The notes: generated by a model from the letters alone, not told the origin. 64,000 bases of DNA from Diplonema papillatum (GCA_030068145.1 JAPJBO010000082.1:1-64000), one strand, 5' to 3'. Counted from the first letter of the stretch, positions 19,345-30,742 are shown. A program made the numbers and translations.

Positions 19345-19629
19345 GGTTGCTTCCGGAGCGGGAGCCCAAAAAAAAAAAAAGGATTTCATCTGGCGGGGCG
19401 CGACCGGACGAAGCGGTCCACCCTGGTGCAGGGGGTAGTGTCACTGCATCGCGGGTTTTTTTACCTGGTCGGACCTGCTTGCTAGCAGGCCAGCCCAGGT
19501 CGCAGTGAGACTGGCGTTCACTGTGTGCTGAAGAAGCATTTTTTTGGGCTCCCGCTCCGGAAGCAACCGGATACCGGCAGCCCCGCTGTACTAACATGTC
19601 GAGTACAGTGTCCCGCGCTCCAAAAAAAA
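19345..19629 (-). mobile_element. SINE-like element, copy 1
   Basis: The interval 19370-19629 matches 26149-26402 and, in the other orientation, the left arm of the palindrome at 25934-26148. In the sense direction (minus here) the unit starts after a T-run with GGAGCGCGGGACACTGTAC and ends CCAGATGAAAT before another T-run; length about 250 bp. A GGTCCGACCAGG box resembles a Pol III B box. A partial fragment in the opposite orientation (19345-19369) separates it from LINE-B. Calling it a SINE is inference from size, copy number and T-runs. Confidence 0.5.
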
Positions 19630-20002
19630 AATTTCAATTTCAATTTCAATTTCAACATTTGGAAACCGCACCCGGGTTAGGCTTGGGGATACGGTGCTAA
19701 GGTTCCTTGTGCCTTCTCTTCATCCTTGGGGCGTTTGTTTGTTTTCTGTTTCCTTTCGTTCGTTCTTGGTATGGTTGTGGGGGGGTTCAGTGGGATTGTT
19801 TCTTGCCCGCCCTCCCCTTGTTTCTTGCCGCTGTTTTGGTAATGATGTCCTGGCGTGCCAGGCTTTACCAGTCGCGGTCGGTGTGTTTCCGGCGATTGTC
19901 GTGCTGTCAGTTGCCTGTGATATTAATTTGTCAAGAGGATTGCTTTGGTTCGCTGCTGATATGCTGCTTGGCTCTGCGTGTTGTGTGCAGTGATGGTTGT
20001 TG
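19630..20002 (-). mobile_element. Truncated LINE-B 3' end (dead-on-arrival copy)
   Basis: Matches 13796-14168 at a constant offset of 5,834 apart from the tail length. It starts with the (GAAATT)n tail at 19631-19655 and stops abruptly at 20002. A-runs on both sides (about 19621-19630 and 20004-20012) suggest insertion into the A-run of the neighbouring SINE-like element, with an oligo-A target duplication. Confidence 0.7.
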
Positions 20003-20059
20003 AAAAAAAAAGTACGTGCGCTCGGCTAAGGCCGGCGCGTGGCGAGACTGGAGGCAGCA

Positions 20060-22133
20060 GTTAAAGTTCGGGGAACAGCAAAGTTCGGGCGAAGCTAAGT
20101 TCGGGAAATGCTAAGTTCTGGTGAAGCAAAGTTCGGGTGAAGCTAAGTTCGGGCGAAACAAAAACCCATTACAGTATGTTATCCAAACTTTGAACGAATT
20201 ACAGTATGGTCCGAACTTTGAACCCATTACGGTATGTCAATCCAAACTTTGAACCCATTACGGTATGGATTTTCAAACTTTGAACGAATTACGGTAGGTT
20301 CCAAACTTTGAAACCCATTACGGTATGATCCCAAACTTTGAACCCATTACGGTATGGTTTTCAAACTTTGAACCCATTACGGTATGGTTTTCAAACTTTG
20401 AACCCATTACGGTGAGGTTCCAAATTTGAACCGATTCCGGCATGATTTCTAAACTTTGACTCTCAAAGTTTGAGCCCATTTCGGTGTCACTGTCAGGTTA
20501 TAAGCCCAACACCAACGAGATACGTAGAAGCGGACGTGGAGAGAGATCATAGATGTGAAGTTGGCGTCGATGGATCCAGTTTGTGTCTTTTGGCACATGC
20601 TCGAGGTTGGCTGCTTGCTTTGGACCTCTCGATTGCTGAAGGACCTCGCACAGATGCATCCCCAGGGGAAGTGCTCGGGTTTGAAGAAGTCGGTGCATGG
20701 TTGGGCAACCACCATGGCGGCGCACTCGCCCCTGATCCGCCCACCCCGGGGTCCGGTCCAATGCCTTCCTTCCCTGTCCAGCCGGTCGGCGGTCCGCCCG
20801 GCCCTCCGTCATCAGACTTCATGGGAGGAGGTCCCGACGAGTCCACTTCCGATTCGGGCTCGTCCGATTGCGAACTAGAGTCGGACTTGGAGTCCTGAAA
20901 CTTTGTGAAAGGGTTCCAGGGTGAGGTTCACGCTCGAGTCGACCCTGTGGCTGAAACGCCGCTGCTACTTCCGGATCCAGACGGCTGCCGCTCGCGGAGT
21001 CAGACCGACTGCGAAGTAATGCTGCTCGAAATCTGCTCCCTCTGTACGGGGGCACGGAAACCCACGGTTGATTAGCCAACTTTCACTGCTGATCATGAAG
21101 TTTACTCATGAAGTTTTACCCTTCCTCCTCCTCATCTCTCTCTTTTCGCCTTCCTGTTGACGCAAGTGATGGACAGAATCATCTGCGAATGGCGCGAACG
21201 TTCCACAGCTTCCCAAAACAGCTTCTTCCGGTCCAATCACAATCCGGACGTGGCCGTAGGTTTCACTGCCTGCTGATCACGAGGTTTACTACAGCTGTAG
21301 CAACAGCACACAGCCAACCGTTCACGTGTCACAGACTAACGCCGCATCTTTGCGTTGAACGTGGATTTCGGAGGTCGCCGTATTGGAGATGAAAGTGAAT
21401 CTGATCGGCCAACTGAAGACATGGTAGCTGCAACCATCACCCTTAGAGTCTGACTGATCGACCACTGACGTGGCACTGTAGAGTCACCACAGAAGATGAA
21501 TTTGTCGCCCAATTACATGCGTTGTTAACAACTTGCAGACTTCGACTGGCAATGGTACCTAAATTGGGCTCAAATTTTACACTTGCCGGAATTCGTTCAA
21601 AGTTTGAAAACCATACCGTAATGGGTTCAAAGTTTGAAAACCATACCGTAATGGGTTTCAAAGTTTGGAACCTACCGTAATTCGTTCAAAGTTTGGAAAA
21701 CCATACCGTAATGGGTTCAAAGTTTGGGACCATACCGTAATGGGTTCAAAGTTTGGATCATGTACCGTAATGGGTTCAAAGTTTGGATAACATACTGTAA
21801 TGGGTTTTGGCCCGTTCGGGTGAGCAAAGTTCTGGTGAAGCAAAGTTCGGGCGAAGGTGAAGCTAAGTTCGGGCGAAACAAAGTCCGGGCGAAGCTAAGT
21901 TCTGGGTGAAGCAAAGTTCGGACGTTCTGGTGAAGCTAAGATCGGGCGAAACAAAGTTCGGCGAAGCTAAGTTCGGGTGAAGCAAAGTTCGGGCGAAGCT
22001 AAGTTCTGGTGAAGCAAAGTTCGGGCGAAGCTAAGTTCGGGTGAAGCAAAGTTCTGGTGAAGCTAAGTTCGGGCGAAACAAAGTTCGGGCGAAACAAAGT
22101 TCGGGCGAAGCAAAGTTCTGGGCGAAGCTAAGT
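20060..22133. mobile_element. Repeat-armed element of unknown class adjoining LINE-C
   Basis: Two nested layers of tandem repeats surround a core. The outer layer is a ~15-bp unit (AAGTTCGGGCGAAGC and variants with TCTGG or GGTG) at 20064-20160 and 21832-22131, in the same orientation at both ends. The inner layer is a ~30-bp unit (CCCATTACGGTATGG...AACTTTGAA) at 20163-20470 and, inverted, at 21590-21808. Core 20470-21590 contains no recognisable protein; an ORF at 20470-20898 (+) ends in an acidic Asp/Ser-rich tail and may be chance. LINE-C breaks off exactly at its right edge. Confidence 0.55.
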
Positions 22134-22135
22134 AA

Positions 22136-23949
22136 GAAGGCATCACGGTCGGGAAGTCAGGGCTTTCCGTGATGTGGACGAGCCTGTTCTTGACTACCAT
22201 CTCCATGAGCTTCGCTGATACGCAGGTCAGGGCGATGGGGCGGTAGCCTTGGGGGGACGAACGGTCCTTGCCGGGCTTGTGGACGGGGACAACGTAGGCA
22301 TCTTTCCACTGGCTAGGAATTGTGCCCTGCTTCCAGGACTCGTTAAAGAGCAGGAGCATCGATTTGCGGGCCTCCGGTCCGAGATTTTTCAGGGCCGTCG
22401 AACACAGCCCCTGTGGATCAAGGCTCTCCTTCTTCTGCAGGTCCTCGATCGCCCGATCCAGTTCCTCCGGGGTTATCTCTCCGGTGGCGCCTCGGATTCC
22501 ATCGTCTGGCTCTGGCTCAGGGCCGTAGGTTGGTTGGAATCGGGATGGCGCGCCTTCCTCCTTGGCCTTACACGTTTCGGCGAGACACTTGCCCAGGAGG
22601 TCGGCCTTCTCCCTGCTGGTGGTGCGTTGGGACTGCCCGTCAAGCAGTGGAGGAAGTGAACACCGTTGACTTCGGCCGTCTATCGAGCGGATGATTCCGA
22701 ACAAGAAGCTGAGGCTGGTACCGAAGTTAATTCCAGCAACAACTTTTCTCCAGTACGTGCCCTTGGCTAGGTGAGCGGCCGCCGTGAACGACTCCTTCGC
22801 CTGGCCGTAAGCCTCGAGCTTGTCGGCGTCGAACGGATCCCCTTCAGATGCCGTCAGCGCTAACCTTTTTTGCTTCTCCAGAAGCGAGAGCTCCTGCGTC
22901 CACCACGGTTGATGCGGGCGTTTTCCAGACGCCCGGGGCACGTGCTCGCGGATGGCAGAGCGGATCGCAGCGGATAGCCTATCCGACCTTTCTTGGATGC
23001 CTAGGTCGGGGCTTGTCGGACTGCGTTGCTCAACTTCCTTTTGAAACTCCTCCCAGTCGGCTTTCGCCCAGACGTAGTGGGGGGGTCTCTTCGGCAGCAC
23101 TTGACGGTGTCCCCGGGCTGCTCGGAAGATCAAGACTTTGTGGTCGGATCCCCACGGCGGCAGTGTGTCCCAGCCATGAATCAGGGGCACCGGACTGCGG
23201 GCCGTGATCACGATATCCGGCGACGAGGGCCTAGCTCTTGAGGGCTCCCTTGTTGGTTTGGACGGGACGTTGTGCACCACCGCGGGGTACTCCTGTGCCC
23301 AGTGGAACAAAGCAGTGCCACCTGGGTTGGGCGCCCCCTTAGACCACTGCGGATGGTGGAGATTTAGGTCACCCGCGATGATGGTTGTGTCGTCCAACTC
23401 CAGAGAATCTAGGTTGAGGGTCTTCCGGGTGTGGGCACCAGGAGGTCGATACACATTCAACACCTTCAGCGGGGGGAGTCCGACGCGTTTGATCTCCACA
23501 CCGAGGCATTCCGTGTGGGGGTCATTGCTGACAGAGGCCCCGGGGATCACAGTGGCCGAGAGGTTCGATTTGACGAACGTGAGGAGGCCGCCACCGATGC
23601 CGCCCCGGTCTAGCCGGAACGCAATGTACCCGTCTAGGTGTGGAGGGAGCGAGATGTCGGAGAGCCAAGTTTCCTGCAGGAGGAGCACGTCGGGCTGCAG
23701 GGACTGAATGCCTCTGGTGATTTCGGCCAGGCCTTTGACGAGGCCCTCTCGAGCGTTGTACGACCTGCAGTTAAAGCAGGCAAAGAGGAGCGAATCACTC
23801 CACGACCGAGCTTGGGTGCGTCTTGCTCCCCTTTCCCTACTGCCCCCGCGTTCCGTGTCCCAGGGCTTCCGGCGCCTGCGTTTACATCCGCTCCCGCTCG
23901 ATTTCGCAGGCGCGAAATGAGCAAGGGGCGTCTGAGCAAGGGGCGTCAT
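22136..23949 (-). CDS. LINE-C ORF2 fragment: endonuclease and start of reverse transcriptase
   Basis: Starts at ATG 23949, 68 bases inside the end of ORF1 and in a different frame, so the two ORFs overlap. A short basic leader is followed by an APE endonuclease at about 23790-23110 with FNCRSY, QETWL, GGGLLTF, NVYRPP, GDLNLHHPQW and GSDHKV; all core catalytic positions are present. The reverse transcriptase begins (VPVHKPGKDRSSPQGYRPIALT near 22290-22240). It is cut near 22135, where the repeat-armed element starts. Residues after that point in the open frame come from the repeats. The palm, RNase H and zinc knuckle are missing. Confidence 0.85.
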
Positions 23950-25672
23950 CCACCGGGCCGCATACGTCCGCGAGGAGCGCCTGATTAGCGGCGCTGTGTT
24001 GCGACGCGGTGCTGTCTTGCGACAAAGTCAAGCTTCGGGATCTCGGCCGCGTCGACTTCATTTTCTTGTGCAAGGCCGTGATTATCTTCACGTTTTCCTT
24101 GACGCTGTCCCCGTCCAGGACCGGCATGGCGACCTTCATCGCATCCAGCTTCTGGGGCCGGCTGACCAGGGGCTGGGCTAGCTCGGTGCTGACTAGGTTC
24201 TGGCTGTAGGGAACCAGCCCGAGGCTGGCTTCGGCCGGGGGGGCAGCAACCAAGGTCTGACTTTGTTCTGAGGTCTGGGACGGCCCCATCTTCGATCCCC
24301 TGCCAGCCCCCTTGCCTGCCGGAGGCGCCCGAACATCGTTCACCTGGGCCGCCAGCGAAGACATGCGGTCCCCCATCAACTTCAGTTGAGCGAAGATTTC
24401 CTGGAGCGGGCCGTTGATAGCTTGCTCTACCTTTTGCTCGACGCGCGTCCCGACCGTGCTCTCCACTAGGGCCGCAATTTGGGGCGCGTCGAGGGTGGCA
24501 GGTCGTTCGGCAGGGGACTGCTTGTCCGCTTTCTCCAATCTCTCCTGCACCAGGTCGCTGACAAACTTCTTGAACGCAGCAGCGTCTTGTGCAGGTGGCT
24601 GGTTGGGTGCGTTCTGCGAGGAAGATCTGGGGGCCGCTGCGGTTTGCTCGTTGACGAGGTTGCGGACCAGCGCCTTCAACTCCTGTTCCTCCAGGTCTGC
24701 GACCAACCTGGGGGGGCGGATGGGCGAGGATGACTCACTCGAAGACGTCGTGGCGGGGCCTCCCCGAGCAGGTGGCGACGACTCGCGAGGTCGGACTGTC
24801 GCTTTTTCAGAAACCAACAGATCAACCTGAATCCCGCCGGCGAGCGGGGTGCCATCCGGGTTCCCGGAGCTTTCGTCCTCTTGCATGTCGTCTCCAGATT
24901 CATCGCCGGCAAGTTTCCACACGGTATCGGCACCTTCACCATAGCGCTCCACAAAGACGGCGTACCGAACAGGATCCGGTGAGCTGGTCAAGGGATCTCT
25001 CCGCTTGATATCCGGGTCGAAGCGGTAGGAGCTCGAGAGGCGGGCGCTGGAGATATGTCGGGACGGTTGAATGGGGCGGCGGTCTATTTTCTTGATGGAG
25101 ATACGCAGGCCGTTCGATAGGTCACACCGAAAACTCCCCGGGAGCGTTTCGGCTTTGACCGCCCACTCCGCGAACCTTCCAGTCCTTGCCATCTTGAACA
25201 GCGGGGTGACCTGCCAGCCTAGACGTGCGAGGTTCCGTTGGAGGGTCTCCGCGTTTGTACCGCAGGGGACGCCTGCAACAGAGAAGTACGCTATTTCAGC
25301 GGGGAGCTCGGGCAGGAGTCGGCGGGCTTCGGCGTACGAGGATGCCTTAACCCGAATGCCCGTCTCCCCCCTGCAGTAGGAGTAACCGAGGTGCAGGTGA
25401 TCAATTTTCCCGGCTACAACGTCGGCCTCTTCTTCGCTCGTCGAGTCAGGGAGCATTAGAACCCGGTATTCCTTCGGGTCATCCAGGGGCTCAAAGAATG
25501 CGCCATCCTGCCAGCGCTGACCGAGAACTTCACTTCCAGCGTCTGCAGAACTTCCCCCCTCACGGAATAACAAGCACCGTTCCTTCAGCCGCTCAGAAGA
25601 GCAGCATCCGGAACGGTCAGGCGTTACTAGCCCGTTTGCGACAAGAGACACGCGCACGAGTGACAGGTCCAC
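23882..25672 (-). CDS. LINE-C ORF1 protein
   Basis: ORF1 counterpart of LINE-A. The conserved domain at about 25500-25060 shows FFEPLDDPKEYRV, YFSVAGVPCGTNAE, GWQVTPLF and FAEWAVKAETLPG, each with a clear partner in LINE-A ORF1. It is followed by an acidic linker, Ser/Pro-rich sequence and a probable coiled coil (about 24560-24340). The N-terminal region corresponding to the ubiquitin-like domain and Gly/Arg stretch of LINE-A is absent. The first ~45 residues have no similarity, so the element is probably 5'-truncated near 25550. It ends at 23882 inside ORF2. Confidence 0.7.
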   Translation of the reverse strand: MDLSLVRVSLVANGLVTPDRSGCCSSERLKERCLLFREGGSSADAGSEVLGQRWQDGAFFEPLDDPKEYRVLMLPDSTSEEEADVVAGKIDHLHLGYSYCRGETGIRVKASSYAEARRLLPELPAEIAYFSVAGVPCGTNAETLQRNLARLGWQVTPLFKMARTGRFAEWAVKAETLPGSFRCDLSNGLRISIKKIDRRPIQPSRHISSARLSSSYRFDPDIKRRDPLTSSPDPVRYAVFVERYGEGADTVWKLAGDESGDDMQEDESSGNPDGTPLAGGIQVDLLVSEKATVRPRESSPPARGGPATTSSSESSSPIRPPRLVADLEEQELKALVRNLVNEQTAAAPRSSSQNAPNQPPAQDAAAFKKFVSDLVQERLEKADKQSPAERPATLDAPQIAALVESTVGTRVEQKVEQAINGPLQEIFAQLKLMGDRMSSLAAQVNDVRAPPAGKGAGRGSKMGPSQTSEQSQTLVAAPPAEASLGLVPYSQNLVSTELAQPLVSRPQKLDAMKVAMPVLDGDSVKENVKIITALHKKMKSTRPRSRSLTLSQDSTASQHSAANQALLADVCGPVDDAPCSDAPCSFRACEIERERM

Positions 25673-25933
25673 AGGTTAGGGGATAGGAAGGGGGGGGGGT
25701 CGACGAGGGAAATAAGAAAGTAGACGGAAATAAGCAAAGAAATAAATAAAGAAAGAAGTGTTTCGCTAGCGTGGCATGTCCCCGAGGACCGTTGTGCGCT
25801 TGGTCGGTGTCTGGGCTGCGTTTGTGCCGTCGGCCTCTCGGCCGGGCCTTTTGCCCCCCCGGTGACGGTAACGTCTCGGGTTCGCCTGCGCAGGGAGGTG
25901 CCCTGGTGGCCCGAACTAAAAAAAAAAAAAGTT

Positions 25934-26358
25934 GCAGGGGGTAGTGTCACTGCATCGCGGGTTGTTTTACCTGGTCGGACCTGCTCGCTAGCAGGCCAGC
26001 CCAGGTCGCAGTGAGACTGGCGTTCACTGTGTGCTGAAGGAGCATTTTTTTGGGCTCCCGCTCCGGAAGCAACCGGATACCGGCAGCCCCGCTGTACCAA
26101 CATCGCTTGTACAGTGTCCCGCGCTCCAAAAAAAAAAAAAAAAAAAAATTTTTTTTTTTTTTTTGGAGCGCGGGACACTGTACAAGCGATGTTGGTACAG
26201 CGGGGCTACCGGTATCCGGTTGCTTCCGGAGCGGGAGCCCAAAAAAATGCTCCTTCAGCACACAGTGAACGCCAGTCTCACTGCGACCTGGGCTGGCCTG
26301 CTAGCGAGCAGGTCCGACCAGGTAAAAAAACCCGCGATGCAGTGACACTACCCCCTGC
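25934..26358. repeat. Near-perfect 425-bp palindrome of two SINE-like copies
   Basis: Arms 25934-26127 and 26165-26358 are each 194 bp. They are joined by 21 A and 16 T and differ at about two positions. Each arm is the SINE-like unit also found at 19370-19629; the right arm continues to about 26402, while the left is cut at GCAGGGGG. The transcript or single strand would form a very stable hairpin. Confidence 0.85.
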
Positions 26359-26950
26359 ACCAGGGTGGACCGCTTCGTCCGGTCGCGCCCCGCCAGATGA
26401 AATGACTATTCTTGCCACCCCCTGGGCTACTTGAAAGCTCAATTGGTGGAAGAAGTCCTGGCAGGCGGCCGAAGCGGTCCGGTCTTCACGGAGGGCGCTT
26501 TTGCCCCAATCCCATGGTACCGCGTGAATGGCGCGATCGGGCCCACGGCAGCGCAAGCCAGCTAACGGTGGTCGCGCACGCAGCCTGTCTGCTCGCGGTC
26601 GCGCCGGCCCGGCCCGCAACCGCAGCCGCCATATGGCGGCCACATTCGCCCGTGCCGTGCCCACACGCCGGCCAGCTCATCCCATCGAGCTAGCAATCCA
26701 GCCAGTGTGAGACTTAGCTAGCTATTTGGCCAGCTAGCTATTTTTAGCTAAAAATAGCTAAAATAGCTGCCCAGACGGCTGAAAATATGTTCACGTCTTT
26801 TTCGTCAGAAAACCTCAGGTAGGTACCCAAAAATGCAAAAAATTGCGACGAAACCAGAGTTTCTGCCTCGTTCTCGTTTTCAGAGTCGCCCAACCCCCCC
26901 CTGGTACCCCCCCCCGCCCTCTCTGGGCCGTGTCACGGCGTGTGCAGGGT

Positions 26951-29640
26951 ATCGATTTCCTGGCTGGTGACATTTTCCCGCTGGTCCATGTAGCAAACCT
27001 TTTTCGACGAGTTTTTGCTCGTTTTCAGCTCCGATGAAGAGATCCGTGAAAAATAGACCCGGAGACGAAAAACTATGTGCGTGGTTCGGGGCCCTTTACA
27101 AGTTGCAAGGCGCCGGGCGTGGAAGCCGCCAGGTGTGGATTGAGAAGGGTGATTCCCCATTATGCTATTAAAGTTTGCTAATTTCCCCATTATGCTATTA
27201 AAGTGGTGCTAATTTCCCCATTATGCTATTAAAGCTGCTAATTTCCCCATTATGCTATTAAAGTTTGCTAATTTCCCCATTATGCCATTAAAACATTTTT
27301 TTGGGTTTTGGCGGGTTTCCACCCGTTTTCCACAGTTTCCCGCGGCCTCTACCACGAACATGTCCAACCTTTTCGGGAATGGCTTCCCGCAAACCCTTGT
27401 TACGTATGTGAGGATACGGCTAATAGCTTGCTGGTCATGAAATCTTCAGTACACTCCTTCAGGAGTCCTTGGTTGGTCCAAGACATGCAGCATGGCCGAC
27501 GGGAACACGTTCAAACCCGAAGTGCCCGCCCTGGCACTTCGGGTTTGACCCGGCGCCCATCATGGCCACCGCAGCGGCATTCCACTGTATCTGAATCCAC
27601 AACTGTGACAACACAAAACTGGGCTCATGAAATGATGAAAAGCCTCATCAAATTTCCAAATGAGTACCACAAAGGTCCACGCTGCAGTGCAGCCTACAGT
27701 ATGGAAGCGTTGCTTTGCTACAGTGCAGCTGAGACAGTGAGAGCTTAGCTTCGGTGCAGCTGTCTTTAGTCTGCTCCAACTTAGTCTGGTGTCAGATCAC
27801 CAGCTGAGCTGTCAGTGCGAACCCTGCTGACCCCTTTTGGTGAACATGCTGATTGTTTCCCGCGGACCAGCACAGTGCCAAGACGCTGTGAGTCGGAGTC
27901 ACAGTGTGACTTGCAAAGTTAACTGTCCGGTGGAAATAAGCCGTTTTCTCGAAACAATCTACTGACAGTAGGCTAAGTAGCGCCGTCGAATCGATTTCAT
28001 CAAACGACTGCTCGCGTTAGGCACGGTTAGAAAGTGCTTTGTCATTACCTTCCTCGAAAATGGACAAAACTACTCACAAAAAGTCTTGACCAGACTACCT
28101 GTGCTGTACTACGACCGCCAGTAGCCCAGTCGCAGAATGGGGAAATTAGCAAACTTTAATGGCATAGTGGGGAAATTAGCGCCACTTTAATAGCATAATG
28201 GGGAAATTAGCACCACTTTAATAGCATAATGGGGAAATTATCAACTTTAATAGCATAATGGGGAAATTAGCAAAAAACCCCCCCAGAATGGGGAAATTAG
28301 CAGCTTTAATAGCATAATGGGGAAATTAGCAACTTTAATAGCATAATGGGGAAATTAGCAAACTTTAATAGCATGATGGGGAATGTCCCGATTGAGAAGG
28401 ACGGGAATCGATCCCCTGGGTGGTGGCATTTTCCCGCCGGACCACGCGGCAGGCCTTTTTCGACGAATTTTAGCTCGCGATCAGCTGCAATGAAGAGACC
28501 CGTGAAAAGTAGACCCGAAAACGAAAAAGTATGCGCGTGGTTCGTGGTTCCGTGCATGATGCAGGGCACCGGGTGTGGAAACCACCAGGTGGGCATCGAG
28601 CAAGGCGGGTATCGACCCCCTGGTTGGTAACTTTTTCCCGCTGGTCCATGTAGCTGACCTTTTTCGACGATTTTTTGCTCGCAATCAGCTCCGATGAAAA
28701 GAACTGTGAAAAATAGACCCGGAAACGAAAAAGTATGTGCATTGTTCGTGGGTCCGTGCAAGATGCAGGGCACCGGGCGTGGAAACCACCGGTGTGCACT
28801 GGGAAGAACGGGTTTCGATCCCCTGGTTGGCGACATTTTCCCGCTGGTCCACATAGCAGACCTTTTCCGACGAATTTTTGCTTGCGAACAGCTCCGATGA
28901 AGAGATCCGTGAAAAATAGACCCGGAGACAGAAAACTATGTGCGTGGTCAGTAGTTTTTACAATTTGCAGGGCACCGGGCGTAGAAACCACCAGCCTGAT
29001 CAGGTGTGCATTGAACACGGACGGTATCGATCCCCTGGCTGGTGGCATTCTGTTGCTGGTCCGCGTAGCAGACCTTTGTCGACAAAGTTTTGCTCGCGAT
29101 CAGCTTCGATGAAGAGATCCGTGAAAAATAGACCCGGGAATCAAACACTACGTGCGTGGTCCGTGGGTTCTTACAGGATGCAGAGCACCGGGCTTGGAAA
29201 CCACCCGGTGTGCATTGAGCAGGACGGGTATCGATCCCCTGGTGGTGGCATTATGTTGCTGGTTCACGCAGCAGACCTTTTTCGACGACTTTTTGCTCGC
29301 GATCAGCTCTGATGAAGAGATCCGTGAAAAATAGACCAGGGACCATCCAGTATGTGCGTGGTTCGGGGGTCCTTACAAGATGCAGGCACCGGGCGTGGAA
29401 ACCACACCAGGTTTGCAGTGGGAAGGACAGGAATCGATCCCTGGCTGGTGACATTTCTTGGCTGGTCCACCGTGACTCCACGTGGCAGAGGAGACTTTTT
29501 TCGAATTCCTGCTCGCGATCAGCTCCGATGCGAGAAATGGACCCGGAAATGAAAAGGATTGTTTGTGGTGCGTCGGGTTTTCCCCCAGGCCCTACGATTC
29601 AAGCCTACCAGCATTGTTAGCAGAGACTGCCAGAGTGCAG
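26951..29640 (+). repeat. Satellite of ~205-bp unit, seven copies
   Basis: The anchor ATCGAT (or variant) before CCCCTGG recurs at 26951, 28406, 28611, 28814, 29026, 29230 and 29433. Spacing is 203-212 bp once the inner element is removed. The units share GGAAACCACC, a TTTTTCGACGA stretch and GAAAAATAGACC. Reading frames in it are repetitive and not coding. Confidence 0.85.
27149..28389. mobile_element. Inner MULE-like element with tandem-repeat arms and 11-bp target duplication
   Basis: Target duplication GATTGAGAAGG lies at 27138-27148 and 28390-28400. Removing the element plus one duplication restores a 203-bp satellite period, confirming the insertion. Both arms are ~30-bp repeats, TTTCCCCATTATGCTATTA on the left (27149-27295) and its inverse on the right (28137-28385). 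A 15-bp-arm hairpin lies at about 27510-27546 (AAACCCGAAGTGCC and inverse). No transposase. Long duplication size and long arms suggest a Mutator-like family, by inference. Confidence 0.75.
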
Positions 29641-30058
29641 CCAGACCCAGGTCCAGTCCTACTGTGCATTAGTCTACAGGGGGGAAGCCCGAGAGGGGTA
29701 GCACGGTGCACATGTGAACCTCATGCTGATCATCTGCCTGACAAATCCCGGTAAACTGTGGAAAACGGCACAAAATCCGAGAAAATAGTCGGAATAGTGA
29801 CACTTCCGTTGAAAATGCTCAGTCAGCTATTATAGCTATTTTAGCTATTTTCAGCTATAGCTAGCTAGCTATCAGCTAGGTATAGCTAAGTCTCACACTG
29901 ATCCAGCTATGGGGCACAACCGAGGATCCCGTAGCGTCAGCGGTCAAGGAACGTAGCTGAGGTCCGTCTGGTAGAACAGCGCATTAAACATGAGTTTAAT
30001 TCGCACACCGGAGCGGCGCCTACGGCTCCGAAGGCAACCGCACGGAAGGAGAATTAAA

Positions 30059-30742
30059 TGGAAGTTTAATGTCAGCTAATTTCGTGCAAGCGTCGTCAGG
30101 AGCGAAGCGTATCAAACAGTATCCTTCGATTTTCCCACCCACCCACCCCCAGAAAATGGAAGGACGAGGAAGATGACTTGGTCGGGGCGGCCGCCTAGGG
30201 GGAAAGCGAACTGCACCGACGACATTGCTCTCGGACCCCTCCCCCCTCTTGCTATCGAGTGCTTCGGGTGGCGCCCCAGGCAGGGTCAGTTATTGTCTGG
30301 TAGAGGTCGTCTCCCGCAGAAGGAAATGACGTTAGAGCTGCTATGCCTGTTACCACGTGCTCTTCGTCCTCTGCGGTACCGGCCACGTGGGGCAGGACCT
30401 CAACCAGCAGGTCCCGGCCGGGCGAAATGGCAACGCGTACGGCACCCATAGTGCGGCTGTCGCACTCTCCCGAGGGCCAGTACGGATCCGGACCAAGTCG
30501 TCACCGTGAGCGACTGGGGGCGTAAAATGGTTCGAAGGCGCGATGAGGAAGTTCTCCGCGACCCGCACTGTGTTCAATCGGTCAGGTTCTACGGCCGGAT
30601 ACGTTGGCACGTGTACACGTTAAGAGGCGCGGCGATCTAGCCGTGTGCCGGCTGCCTGTCCCAGCTGCTCACAGCTGCGCGTCCAGATGCCGAGGGTGTA
30701 GGTCTGTGTTCCCTGGATTGCTAGAGCTGTCCGGCGAAGGGA
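30059..30742. other. Gene-free stretch between the two R repeat units
   Basis: I see no gene or known element. It contains a short run of CCCACCCACCC near 30136. Frames here are short and unsupported. Confidence 0.4.

Larger units (their letters stand above)
26703..29900. mobile_element. Outer TIR DNA element (non-autonomous) with 7-bp target duplication
   Basis: Terminal inverted repeat CAGTGTGAGACTTAGCTA is perfect for 18 bp, then AGCTA-rich and imperfect to about 70 bp. Target duplication ATCCAGC lies at 26696-26702 and 29901-29907. The empty site is present at 30932-30938 in the second repeat unit R, so the boundaries are confirmed internally. No transposase is seen. The body is mostly a ~205-bp satellite. 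CAGTG ends resemble hAT elements, but these normally give 8-bp duplications, so the superfamily is left open. Confidence 0.85.
26507..30058 (+). repeat. Repeat unit R, left copy, split by an inserted element
   Basis: 26507-26702 matches 30743-30938 without gaps. 29901-30058 matches 30932-31108 with small gaps. Between the halves lies the inserted element 26703-29900. The unit (~350-366 bp) starts CAATCCCATGG and ends GAATTAAA. It contains a small hairpin (ATTAAAC-ATGA-GTTTAAT) and a TGGTAGAACAG stretch that resembles a tRNA A box. Its class is not established. Confidence 0.7.

Noticed and set aside
28470-29048. 192-codon minus-strand frame in the 205-bp satellite
   Set aside because: Its translation repeats with the satellite period and contains no non-repetitive domain.
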